From Dastarcus helophoroides (Eukaryota > Arthropoda > Insecta > Coleoptera > Bothrideridae): 64,000 bases of DNA. The stretch lies in assembly GCA_028583605.1 (NCBI GenBank), contig CM053337.1, positions 22,150,264-22,214,263 on the forward strand. Direction: 5' to 3'. Under the pieces are notes generated by a model that was not told the DNA's origin, did no database searches, and saw nothing but the letters and a program-made list of their open reading frames with translations. Made by a program: the position numbers and the translations under genes. This document shows positions 44,804 to 56,020 of the stretch, piece after piece (the stretch's first letter is position 1; the number at the start of each line of letters is the position of its first letter).

Positions 44804-47800
44804 ACAATGTTGAAACAACTTCCAGTTTCGAGAAAAATCAAATTTTGAGAGTTAAACATTTTGAAAATTGACGACTTTCGTCGAAAAAATCGCAGCTTGC
44901 AGAAACAATAAAATGTCGACTATTAAAAGTTGAAATTTAAAAAAAAAACGAATTTTGTGAACCAAGTCCAAATTTGTAGAAAATAAATAAAAGTTTAAAT
45001 GTTTTATAAAAGTCAACGTTTGGGCAAAATTTGGAAAAAGGACGAATTTTGAAAAGAATATAGAAATTTCGAGAAAAGTGTTAAAGTGTCAAAGGTCAAA
45101 TTTTCCCAGAGAAAGTCAAAATTTGCAATTAAGACAAACATTTTAAAAATATGTAGGTAAATTTCGTCAAAAGATTGCAGTTTGCAGGAACAATTAAATG
45201 TCGAATTTTAAAAGTCGAAACGAAAAAAACAGAATTTTGCGAAACAAGTCCAAATTTGTAGAAAATAAATAAAAGTTTAAATGCTTAGTAAAAGTCAATT
45301 TTGGGGAAAATGCCGAAATTTGTTATAAGGACAAATTTGAAAAAGAATGTAGAAAGATCTAGAAAAAAAAAACGTAATTTAGCATAGAGTCGAAAAACTG
45401 TAATTTTGGAAAAAAGTAAAATTTAAGAATAGATCTAAATTTTGAAAAAAAAACTTTCAAGGAAAGGTCGAAATCTTCAAAAATTATTTTACTTAACACC
45501 TCCAATTAGTTAAAATTTTTACTTTTTTTATTAAAAAATTACTAAAAGATGAATTTTTGAAAAATAGGTCAAATCTTCCAGTAAGTCGAATTAGAAGAAA
45601 GTAAACATTATTACAAATTGTCGAGCTTTGAGAAGAAAAAAAGATCTGTGGTAAAAGTCTAATTTTAGGAACAAAATAGATATTAGAAAAGAAAACTGAT
45701 ATAGAGACGAGTTAAAAAAAGTTGAAATTGCGAAAAAAAAGGCACATTTTGAAGTGAGAAGAAGAAGAAATTTTGACTTTTTCGAGGTTTCTACATTTCT
45801 ACATCTTTTTTCATAAAAATTGGCTTTTGAAAATTTTGTTTTTTTTTTAAATTTCGACTTTTTCTAAATTTCGACTTTTTCGAAATTTTTACATTTCTTG
45901 ATGTTCTTCGAAAAGTTTTTTTCTTATAGTTCGGCGACGACAATATTGATACAACTTCCAGTTACAAGAAAAATTAAATTTTGAGATTCGAACATTTCAA
46001 AAATTGACGAATTTCGTCGAAAAAATGGCAGCTTGCAGAAAAAATAAAATGCCGAATTTTAAAAGTCGAAATTAAAAAAAACCGATTTAGCGAACCAAGT
46101 CTAAATTTGTAGAAAATATATAAAAGTTTAAAAGTTTTGTAAAAGTCAATATTTGGGCAAAATGGCTAGATTTGGGAAAAGGATGAATTTTGAAAAGAAT
46201 ATAGAAATTTCGAGAAAAGTGTTAAAGTGTCAAAGGTCAAATTTTCCCAGAGAAAGTCAAAATTTGAGATTAGGACAAACATTTTAAAAATATGTAGATA
46301 AATTTCGTCAAAAGATTGCAGTTTGCAGAAACAATAAAATGTCGAATTTTAAAAGTCGAAACGAAAAAAACTGAATTTTGTCAAACAAGTTCAAATTTGT
46401 AGAAAATAATAAAAGTTTAAATGCTTAGTAAAAGTCAATTTTGGGGAAAATACCAAAATTTGTTAAAAGGACAAATTTTAAAAAGAATGGAGAAAATTCT
46501 AGATAAAAAAACGAAATTTAGAATAAAGTCGAAAAACTCTAATATTGGAAAAAAGTGAAATTTGAGAATAGATCTAAATTTCGAAAAAAGAAAACTTTGG
46601 AGGAAATGTTGACATCTTCAAAAACTATTTTACTTAACATCTCCAATTACTTAAAATTTTTACTTTTTTTTTATTAAAAAATTGATAAAAGATGAATTTT
46701 TGAAAAACAAGTCGAATCTTCCAGTAAGTGGAATTAGAAGAAAGTAAACATTATTACAAATTGTCGAGCTTTGAGAAGAAAAAAAGATTTGTGGTAAAAG
46801 TCTAATTTTAGGAACAAAATAAATATTAGAAAAGAAAACTGATATAGAGACGAGTTAAAAAAAGTTGAAATTGCGAAAAAAAAAAGGCACATTTTGAAGT
46901 GAAAAGAAAAAGAAATTTTGACTTTTTCGAGGTTTCTACATTTCTACATCTTTTTTCACAAAAATCGGCTTTTGGAAATTTTGTTTTTTTTTAAATTTCG
47001 ACTTTTTCTAAATTTCGACTTTTTCGAGATTTTTACATTTCTTGATGTTCTTCGAAAGGTTTTTTTCTTATAGTTTGGCGACGACAATATTGATACAACT
47101 TCCAGTTTCGAGAAAAATTAAATTTTGAGATTCGAACGTTTCAAAAATTGACGAATTTCGTCGAAAAAATGGCAGCTTGCAAAAAAAATAAAATGCCGAA
47201 TTTTAAAAGTCGAAATTTCAAAAAAAAAACCGATTTAGCGAACCAAGTCTAAATTTGTAGAAAATATATAAAAGTTTAAAAGTTTTTTAAAAGTCAATAT
47301 TTGGGCAAAATGGCTAAATTTGGGAAAAGGACGAATTCTGAAAAGAATATGGAAATTTCGAGAAAAGTGTTAAAGTGTCGAAGGTCAAAATTTCCCAGAG
47401 AAAGTGAAATTTTGAGATTACGATAAACATTTTAAAAATATGTAGATAAATTTCGTCAAAAGATATCAGTTTGCAGAAACAATAAAATAAATTCGAAATT
47501 TGACAGAATTGGTAAAATAATTTCCAAAGAAAAGACAATATTGATACAACTTCCAGTCTCGAGAAAAATCAAATTTTGAGATTCGAACATTTTAAAAATT
47601 GACGAATTTCGTCAAAAAAATTGCAGCTTCCAGAAAAAATAAAATGTCAAATTTTAAAAGTCGAAATTTCAAAAAAAACTGAATTTTGTGAAACAAATCC
47701 AAATTTGTGGAAAATACATGAAAGTTTTAATACTTTATAAAAGTCAATATTTGGGCAAAATGGCTAAATTTGGGAAAAAGACGAATTTTGAAAAGGATAT

Positions 47801-49520
47801 AGAAATTTCGAGAAAAGTGTTAAAGTGTCAAAGGTCAAATTTTCCCAGAGAAAGTCAAAATTTGAGATTAAGACAAACATTTTAAAAATATGTAGATAAA
47901 TTTCGTCAAAAGATTGCAGTTTGCAGAAACAATAAAATGTCGAATTTTAAAAGTCGAAACGAAAAAAACCGAATTTTGCCAAACAAGTTCAAATTTGTAG
48001 AAAATAATAAAAGTTTAAATGCTTAGTAAAAGTCAATTTTGGGGAAAATACCAAAATTTGTTAAAAGGACAAATTTTAAAAAGAATGGAGAAAATTCTAG
48101 AAAAAAAGCGAAATTTAGAATAAAGTCGAAAAAGTGTAATATTGGAAAAAAATGAAACTTGAGAATAGATCTAAATTTCGAAAAAAGAAAACTTTGGAGG
48201 AAAGGTTGACATCTTTAAAAACTATTTTACTTAACATCTCCAATTACTTAAAATTTTTACTTTTTTTTTATTAAAAAATTGATAAAAGATGAATTTTTGA
48301 AAAATAAGTCGAATCTTCCAGTAAGTGGAATTAAAAGAAAGTAAACATTATTACAAATTGTCGAGCTTTGAGAAGAAAAAAAGATTTGTGGTAAAAGTCT
48401 AATTTTAGGAACAAAATAAATATTAGAAAAGAAAACTGATATAGAGACGAGTTAAAAAAAGTTGAAATTGCGAAAAAAAAAGGCACATTTTGAAGTGAAA
48501 AGAAAAAGAAATTTTGACTTTTTCGAGGTTTCTACATTTCTACATCTTTTTTTACAAAAATCTACTCTTGGAAATTTTGTTTTTTTTTGAAATTTCAACT
48601 TTTTCAAATTTCGACTTTTTAGAGATTTCTACATTTGTTGATGTTCTTTGAAAGGTTTTTTCTTATATTTTGGCGACGATAATATTGATACAACTTCGAG
48701 TTTCGAGAAAAATCAAATTTTGAGATTCAAACATTTTAAAAATTGACGAATTTCGTCGAAAAAATCGCAGCTTGCAAAAAAAAATTAAATGCCGGATTTT
48801 TAAAGTCGAAATTTCAAAAAAAAACTAATTTAATGAACCAAGTCTAAATTTGTAGAAAATACATAAAAGTTTAAATGTTTTGTAAAAGTTAATATTTGGA
48901 CAAAATGGCTAAATTTGGGAAAAGGACGAATTTTGAAAAGAATATAGTTTTTTCGAGAAAAGTGTTAAAGTGTCGAAGATCAAAATTTCTCAGAGAAAGT
49001 TAAATTTTGAGATTACGACAAACATTTTAAAAATATGTAGATAAATTTCGTCAAAAGATCGCAGTTTGCAGAAACAATAAAAGGTCGAATTTTTAAAAAT
49101 TCGAAACGAAAAAAACTGAATTTTGCGAAACAAGTCCAAATTTGTTGAAAATAAATTAAAGGTTAAGCGCTTAGTAAAAGTCAATTTTGGGGACAATGCC
49201 AAAATTTCCTAAAAGAACAAATTTTAAAAAGAATGTAGAAAATTCTAGAAAAAAGAAACGTAATTTAGAATAAAGTCGAAAAAATGTAATTTTGGAAAAA
49301 AGTGAAATTTGAGAGAAGATCTTAATTTTGAAGTAAGAAGAAGAACAAATTTTGACTTTTTCGAGGTTTCTAAATTTCTTACATCTTTTTTCACAAAAAT
49401 CGACTTTTGGAAATTTTGTTTTTTTTTTGAAATTTCGACTTTTTCGAAATTTCGACTTTTTCGAGATTTCTACATTTCTTGATGTTCTTCGAAAGGTTTT
49501 TTCTTAAAGTTTGGCTCGTT
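44804..49520. repeat. ~1.14-kb tandem higher-order repeat, four units
   Basis: The marker ACAATRTTGATACAACTTCC (with variants) occurs at 44804, 45940, 47084, 47535 and 48679. Spacings are 1136, 1144, 451 and 1144: a 1.14-kb unit, plus one extra 451-base partial unit inserted in the third. Each full unit ends with a short T-rich inverted segment (for example 45765-45930, 46915-47060, 48510-48665, 49330-49500) containing TTTCGACTTTTTC and TCTTGATGTTCTTCGAAA. No gene seen. Confidence 0.88.
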
Positions 49521-49785
49521 TTCGAAGCTTCGACTTTAATCTGGAAATTGGATGTTCCCATTTCGTATATTTTTTAAATTAAAATATACATTACTCAGCC
49601 AGAAAGTTTTCGAATTTTCCCCATAAAATTTTCTGAATGATCGTTGCCCCTTCGGAGGAAATTCTGTCTGCGCCCATCCCCCATTTATTTATTTTTTTTT
49701 AGTTATGTATTCTTCGCATCAAACGGATAATTCAATTGTGTAAGATCTGTCAATGTTTTGGCTTATTGTAACCACGAATATATTT
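49440..49785 (-). repeat. Inverted-repeat arm facing 51555-51905
   Basis: CTTGATGTTCTTCGAAAGG, TTAATCTGGAAATTGGATG, ATTACTCAGCCAGAAAG and TGTAAGATCTGTCAATG occur as the reverse complement at 51880, 51815, 51765 and 51597. Outward both arms pass into the shared repeat body; inward lies the island 49786-51227. Confidence 0.85.
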
Positions 49786-51227
49786 TGATATAAAGGGGCT
49801 AAAAACCAAACTTGTTTGGGGATATCTGGACTAGGTTAGATGTGGTTTCGACCAAAAATCTGGTTTTTATCGGTCTCTGTCAAATATTACATTTCTTTGC
49901 ACATTTTGGGGCAATAGAACTCAAAACACTCCTAAGGTGTCAACAGCTTAACAATAAACCATTTTATCATTATAATCTTTGAACAGATTTACAACGGTTC
50001 GAGCTTCTCGTCGTTTCTGTCACAATAATTCAACCTGAGGACATCTAATTAGCATCGGATGATGTACACCCATATCTTCTATGCCTTTTATTAGTATATC
50101 TCCATATGAATATAAATAATGCATAAAGAGTACTAAAAGTTAGACCCTTTCTTGCACTTGATAGCGAAACAACTGATGGTGTCGTTTAGACACAATAGAA
50201 AGCCTTGGAACTGATTTAATGACACAGTAATTCATTTTCGTCCTCAATTTCCTATAAATTATAGACGAGGTACACCAACCAGTCATAAGTCAATCCTTCT
50301 AAGAAACGTGTCATAATTTTAATCAACCGACACGTGCGTAAACCTTAGGCAAGCGAAAAGAACCAAAGACACCACTAAATAAACTAAGGGAACCCCCAAA
50401 CCCCAAACCGCACAGTGGGTCACGTAAAGCAATCAAACTATTGAAATAAACCGATTTCCATAGGAGACCGGGCGAGAATAACGGCCACCTGGGGAGGGCG
50501 CGAACGCGGCTCCTCGACCGCCAAACCGCGCCGCCGTCCCCCCGTTCGAATTCTCGTTAGGAGCGCCCAGATTTGTCATGTTATCGGGCTGTCCTCTCTG
50601 ACACACACACACAGACGGGGCCCGGAATATTAACAATCGCCGCTGCGAATCCGGCAGATTTGTAAACAAGAAGCTGCCGTCGAAGATAATTCCAGTAATT
50701 ACTTCGGAAACTCGCTGGATCAGGACTGCTAACTGAACAATGTCTTATTTGTGATCTGAATTCGCAATCGGGTTAAGTGCGGCTGCCTGGATTCTTTGAT
50801 GTTTGCGCTATTTATCTCGGAAAAGGTGCAAATCTAATTAGATTGACTGAAAGGAACAAATGATATTTGTCTTGAAGGCTCTTGAATTGAAACAGGTGTC
50901 TCTTCAGTTACAAACGGTTGTATGTACCAAAACTATGAAGATATTTTGGTGTATCAACTTTGATACAGATTCATTTTAATTGACACATTTTTTTTATTTA
51001 AAAACTTCTTCAGATGCTTTGCACGATGTCGCGTCACCAACACACACAAATGTGTAATCGGATACAGATTCCTAGGTCATATAGATGGTCCTGAAAATGT
51101 GCTTATTTTGCCATTTCTGTTTCTTTTCTGGGTGTTGTCGCGTCGTTTATATTGGTTGACTGCCTCCTTGACCATCGTAGAAATTGCCACTAATGCACTA
51201 TTGATTATTAAATATTATTGGATAGCG
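49786..51227. other. Island of ordinary-complexity DNA between inverted arms
   Basis: No satellite words. A GC- and CpG-rich patch (50440-50680) stands out. A plus-strand frame at 51099-51356 starts with a hydrophobic stretch (MLILPFLFLFWVLS) but runs into the hAT-type end, so it is not accepted as a gene. The rest contains no recognisable feature. Confidence 0.45.
50433..50669 (-). CDS. Possible exon in a CpG-rich patch (hypothetical)
   Basis: The minus-strand frame is open for 78 codons. The part from DNMTNLGAPNENSNGG to GGRYSRPVSYGNRF is Gly/Asn/Arg-rich, and unlike everything around it the DNA is GC- and CpG-rich. Two possible acceptors are seen on this strand: a GTGTGTGTGTCAG at about 50612-50600 and CCCTCCCCAG near 50495. 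It could be a host exon with a low-complexity RGG-like stretch, a CpG-island promoter fragment, or chance. No domain is recognisable and no neighbouring exon was found. Confidence 0.25.
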   Translation of the reverse strand: MFTNLPDSQRRLLIFRAPSVCVCQRGQPDNMTNLGAPNENSNGGTAARFGGRGAAFAPSPGGRYSRPVSYGNRFISIV

Positions 51228-51560
51228 CAGGGACAGAGGTCGGCAAGCTTTAAAACCAAAAGAGCCAGCCTCAATAAAAAAATTGATTACGTGAATTTCA
51301 AAGAGCCACCATCAGATAAATCGGACAAAATATGGAGCAGAGAGGGACCCCTCTGACTCATGTGATCAAACGAAAATATATTCAACCCAAAAGACCTTTT
51401 ATTGCTCAAAATTTAGACCTTTACTTTAAAATGTGCTTTTTTTGCAATTTCGACTTTTTTAACTCTTCTCTGCATCAGTGTTCTTTTCTAATATCTATTT
51501 TGTTTCTAAAATTAGACTTTTACCCCAAATCTTTCTTTCTTCTCAAAGCTCGACAATTTG
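51228..51560 (+). mobile_element. Left end of a second hAT-type non-autonomous copy
   Basis: CAGGGACAGAGGTCGGCAAG, AAGAGCCAGCCTCAATA, AAAGAGCCACCATC and AGAGAGGGACCCCTCTGAC align with 30935-31300. The matching right end and a target duplication were not found, so the copy is truncated or rearranged. Confidence 0.75.
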
Positions 51561-51905
51561 TAATAATATGCGTGGTTACAATCGTGGTTACAAAACATTG
51601 ATATATCTTACACAATTTAAGTATCCATTTGGTGCAAAAAATACATAATTAAAAATAAATAAATAAATAAATAAATGGGGGAAGGACGCAGACAGAATTT
51701 CCCCCCAGAGGGCAACGATCATTCTGAAAATTTTATGGGCAAAAATCGAAAACTTTCTGATTGAGTAATGTATATTTTATTTTAAAAATTACACGAAATG
51801 GGAACATCCAATTTCCAGATTAAAGTCGAAACGTCGAAAACGAACCAAACTTTAAGAAAAAACCTTTCGAAGAACATCAAGAAATGTAGAAATCTCGAAA
51901 AAGTC
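51555..51905 (+). repeat. Inverted-repeat arm facing 49440-49785
   Basis: Reverse complement of the left arm. It contains AAATAAATAAATAAATAAATG (51656-51676), a short AAAT/AATA tract, then GGACGCAGACAGAATTTCC and the shared ATTCTGAAAATTTTATGGG. Confidence 0.85.
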
Positions 51906-51938
51906 GAAATTGCAAAAAAAAAAGAAAATTTCCAAAAG

Positions 51939-52063
<125 letters not shown>

Positions 52064-52297
52064 CCCTCTCCCTCTCCCTCTCCCTCTCCCTCTCCCTCTC
52101 CCTCTCCCTCTCCCTCTCCCTCTCCCTCTCCCTCTCCCTCTCCCTCTCCCACTCCCTCTCCCTCTCCCTCTCCCTCTCCCTCTCCCTCTCCCTCTCCCTC
52201 TCCCTCTCCCTCTCCCTCTCCCTCTCCCTCTCCCTCTCCCTCTCCCTCTCCCTCTCCCTCTCCCTCTCCCTCTCCCTCTCCCTCTCCCTCTCCCTCC
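52064..52297 (+). repeat. (TCTCCC)n microsatellite, ~39 copies
   Basis: Hexamer array with one A interruption at about 52151. All frames on both strands are open (Leu-Pro, Ser-Leu, Gly-Arg and Arg-Glu periods), which are repeat artefacts. It ends exactly where an FBH arm begins at ACCTTTGTTGTGG. Confidence 0.96.
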
Positions 52298-52393
52298 CAC
52301 CTTTGTTGTGGTTTTTAATCTTTCTTGGTTTCAGGGGACAAGTTCTGTATTTCAATTTTTGAAGATAACCAAGGACCAGTCCATTCCACCAAA
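52298..52393 (+). mobile_element. FBH right arm abutting a microsatellite
   Basis: ACCTTTGTTGTGG to GGACCAGTCCATTCCACCAA; outer terminus complete, core and left arm replaced by the microsatellite. Confidence 0.88.
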
Positions 52394-55141
52394 CGGTTTT
52401 CTTTCAAATTTTTTTTTTTAAATTTGTCCTTTTAACAAATTTCGGCATTTTCCTCTGAATTTACTTTTACTAAGCATTTAAACTTTTATTTATTTCCTCC
52501 AAATTTGGAAATTTGGACTTGTTTTGCAAGATTCAGTTTTTTTCGTTTCGACTTTTAAAATTCGACATTTTATTGATTCTGCAAACTGCGATCTTTTGAT
52601 GAAATTTATCTACATATTTTTATGTTTGTCTAAATCTCAAATTTTGACTTTCTCTGGGAAATTTTGACCTTCGACACTTTAACACTTTTCTCGAAATTTC
52701 TATATTCCTTTCAAAATTCGTCTTTTTTTTTAATTTACATTTTTTGCCCAAATATTGACTTTTACAAAACATTTAAACTTTTATGTATTTTCCACAAATT
52801 TGGACTTGTTTCGCAAAATTCAGTTTTTTTTTTTTCGTTTCGACTTTCAAAATTCGACATTTTATTGTTTCTGCAAACTGCGATTTTTGATGAAATTTAT
52901 CTACATATTTTTAAAATGTTTATCGTAATCTCAAAATTTGACTTTCTTTGAGGAAATTTTGACCTTCGGTGTTTTAACACTTTTCTCGAAATTTCTATAT
53001 TCTTTTCAAAATTCGTCCTTTTCCCAAATTTAGCCATTTTGCACAAATATTGACTTTTACTCCAAATTCTCCATATTCAGTTTTTTTTTTTAATTTCGAC
53101 TTTTAAAATTCGACCTTTTTTTTCTGCAAGCTGCAGAAATTCGACGAAATTCGTCAATTTTCAAAATATTCGAATCTCAAAATTTGATTTTTCTCGAAAC
53201 TAGAAGTTGTATCAACATTGTCTTTTCATTCGAAATTATTTTACCAATTCTATCAAATTTCTAATTTATCTGAACATTTGGAGGTTTTTTTTATTCGTCT
53301 TGTTCTCGAAACTTCAAATTTATTCTCAAAATTTAACTTTCTCTGGAAAAATGCATTTTTTGTTTTTCTCTGAAAAACTTCGTTCGATGATTTTTTCTAA
53401 GCTTCCAAGTTTTTACAATTGATTTTTTCGAAATTTTACAATTTTTTACAAGATTTAAATTTGTCTCAAAATTTCAGGTTTTCAATTTGTTCTGGGTTTC
53501 AATCTATTGTCGAAATTCAACGTGTTTTTTAATTTGAAAACTTTTGACAAATTCATTTTTTCGAAATCTCTTCTTTTTCAAAGTTCGGTATTTTCTGGAA
53601 ATTTCAATTTTATTTCCAATTAAATTTGTCTTTTTTCAAATCTCAAAATCTAATAGTGTCTTCTTAAAATTTGATTTTCCCTGGGAAATTTTAACCTTCT
53701 TTTAAAATTGAATACTTTTCTCGAAACTGGAAGTTTCATCAACATTTTCTTTTCTTTCGATTTTATAGCACCAATTTTTTTTTAATTCGTTCTCGAAATT
53801 TCAATTTATTCTCGAAATTTAACTTTCTCTGGAACATTGCAATTTTTTTATTTTCTTCTGTTCTGAAAAACTTTGACTTCTGAAAAAGTTCGACAATTTT
53901 TTTTAGGCTTTTAATTTATTACCATTTCTCTTTTCGAAATTTTACAATTTTTTACAAAATTTAAATTTGTGTAAACATCTCAGTTTGTTCTGCAAAATTC
54001 AATCTATTGTCTGAATTCGAAGTCTCGAAGTTTTGCGTTTTTTGAAAAATTTTGACGAATTCATTTTTTCTCGAAATATCTTTTGTTCAAAATTGAGCTT
54101 TTTCTAGAAATTTCGACTTTTATTTCGAACGAAATTCATCTATTTTCAAATCTCAAAATTTGGTTTTTTTCTTACAATTTGACTTTCTCCTGGAAATTTT
54201 GACCATTTTTTAAAATTCAATACTTTTCGCGAAACTGGAAGTTTTATCGACATTGTCTTTTCTTTCGATTTTATTGCACCAATTTTCTCAAAATTCGATT
54301 TACCTCAAAATTTGGTATTTTTTTTTAATTCGTTTTGTTCTCGAAATTTTAATTTATTCTCAAAATTTAACTCCCTCTGGAACATTGCAATTTTTTTATT
54401 TTCTTCTTTTCTGTAAAACTTCGACTTCTGAAAAAGTTCGACAATTTTTTTTACGCTTTTATTTTACTACAATTTCTCTTTTGAAATTTTACAATTTTTC
54501 ACAAAATTTAAATTTGTATAAACATTTCAGTTTTTAAATTTTTTCTGCAAATTTTAATCTATTGTCACAATTTGAAGTGTTTCAAAAATTTTACGTTTTT
54601 TGAAATATTTTGACGAATTCATTTTTTTCGAAATATCTTTTGTTCAAAATTGAGCTGTTTCTAGAAATTTCGACTTTTATTTCGAACGAAATTCATCTAT
54701 TTTCAAATCTCAAAATTTGGTTTTTTTCTTAAAATTTGACTTTCTCCGGGAAATTTTGACCATTTTTTAAAATTCAATACTTTTCGCGAAACTAGAAGTT
54801 TTATCGACATTCTCTTTTCTTTCGAAATTATTTTAACAATTTTTTCAATATTTGAATTTAATAGAAAATTTGGATTTTTTTAAATCGTCCTGTTCTCAAA
54901 ATTTTACATTTTTTCTCAAAATTTAAATCTCTCTGGAAAATTATAAATTTTTTGTCGAAATTTCGAGCTCTTCTTAAAATGTTGACTTTGTTTTTCGAAA
55001 TTTTTCTAAAATTTGTCATTGTTTTTCTTCATTGAAAAACTTCAACTTTTTTGAAGTTTGACAAATTTTTTTTATGCTTCCAGTTTATTTTAACAATTTC
55101 TCTGTTTGATATTCTACAGTTTTTGAAAAAATTCAAATTTA
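52394..55141. repeat. Repeat body copy C, T-rich
   Basis: Same order of words as copy A and the complement of copy B, for example TTTAAACTTTTATTTATTTC, CTGCAAACTGCGATC, AACTAGAAGTTGTATCAAC and TCTAAGCTTCC. A sub-block is duplicated at about 530 bases (CGCGAAACTGGAAGTTTTATC near 54229 and CGCGAAACTAGAAGTTTTATC near 54785). No gene seen. Confidence 0.75.
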
Positions 55142-55152
55142 TCTAAAAGTTT

Positions 55153-55418
55153 GATGGAACGGACTGGTCCTTGGTTATCTTCAAAAATTGAAACACAGAA
55201 CTTGTCCCCTGAAACCAAGAAAGATTAAAAAAAAGATTAAAAAACACAACAAAGGTTGCTCTAACGCGTTCCGACAGCCAAGCCGTCATCTTCAGAGAGA
55301 AACTCTGAGTATCTCTCTGAAGATGACAGCTTGGCTGTCGAAACGCGTTAGAGCAACCTTTGTTGTATTTTTTAATCTTTCTTGGTTTCAGGGGACAAGT
55401 TCTGTGTTTCAATTTTTG
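55153..55418 (-). mobile_element. FBH foldback repeat, reference copy
   Basis: Best-preserved copy. The left arm runs GATGGAACGGACTGGTCC, GGTTATCTTCAAAAATTG, ACTTGTCCCCTGAAACC, AACACAACAAAGGTTGC, GCGTTCCGACAGCC, GTCATCTTCAGAGAG. A short loop follows, then the complementary right arm to GTGTTTCAATTTTTG, where it is cut 45 bases short. Flanks TCTAAAAGTTT (55142-55152) and TCGAAAAATTT (55419-55429) match at 9 of 11 positions. Uninserted versions of this site occur at about 35325, 53455 and (inverted) 44315. In the right arm, 55313-55353 can fold as a hammerhead-like core. The arm also carries ATCTTTCTTGGTTTCAG|GGG (about 55374-55393), an acceptor-like sequence. No protein is encoded. Confidence 0.93.
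55313..55353 (+). ncRNA. Hammerhead-like fold in the FBH arm (candidate)
   Basis: CTCT (55313-55316) can pair with AGAG (55350-55353) as stem I. The core box CTGAAGA (55317-55323) matches CTGANGA. A single extra T at 55324 follows. Stem II is GACAGC-TTG-GCTGTC (6 perfect pairs). GAAA is at 55340-55343, ACGCGT forms a minimal stem III, and the triplet GTT (55347-55349) satisfies NUH. The extra base between the core and stem II is abnormal, so activity is doubtful. Confidence 0.4.
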
Positions 55419-55429
55419 TCGAAAAATTT

Positions 55430-56020
55430 CAGGTTTTCAATTTGTTCTGGGTTTCAATCTTGTTGTCAAAATCCGACGTTTTTGTTTAAATTTTACCTTC
55501 TTTTGAGAACTTTTCATAAACTCATTTTTTGAAATTTCTTCCTTTTTCTCAATTTTTTCGAAATCACTTCCTTTTTCTCAATTTTTTCGAAGTCGCTTTC
55601 TTATTCCCATTTTTTCGAAATCTCTTCCCTTTTCTCAAAATACGGCTTTTTCTGGAAATTTGGGCTTTTATTTCGAACTTTGATATATGCTGCTTCTGTA
55701 AATTTAGATTTTTTTGCACAATAATAATTTTTTTTTCACCAGATGTCAAGGGTGTAGAAAATTTACATATAAAAAAGTAAAAATCAGATGAAACATATGT
55801 TTTAGTAATTTCGACTTCCCAAATTGGTCTTTTTCTGAAAATTTCAAATTTCATGTGTTTTTTCAAAATATTAATACAAATCAATCAAAAGTTTCGAAAA
55901 AATACTTCTTGAAATCATAATTTTTTGGCAAAATCTGAAAATTCCTAGAAAAGTATTTTTAGAAATTTCGTAGGTCACTTGTTTAATGAGTGTCCGAGTG
56001 TCTGTCCGCTCTAGTTTTTA
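55430..56020. repeat. Repeat body copy C, distal part
   Basis: Continues the body after the FBH insertion: CAGGTTTTCAATTTGTTCTG, CTTCCTTTTTCTCAATTTT (three times at about 27-30 base spacing), GTAGGTCACTTGTTTAATGAG and GTCCGAGTGTCTGTCC. The last words occur inverted at about 43730. No gene seen. Confidence 0.7.
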
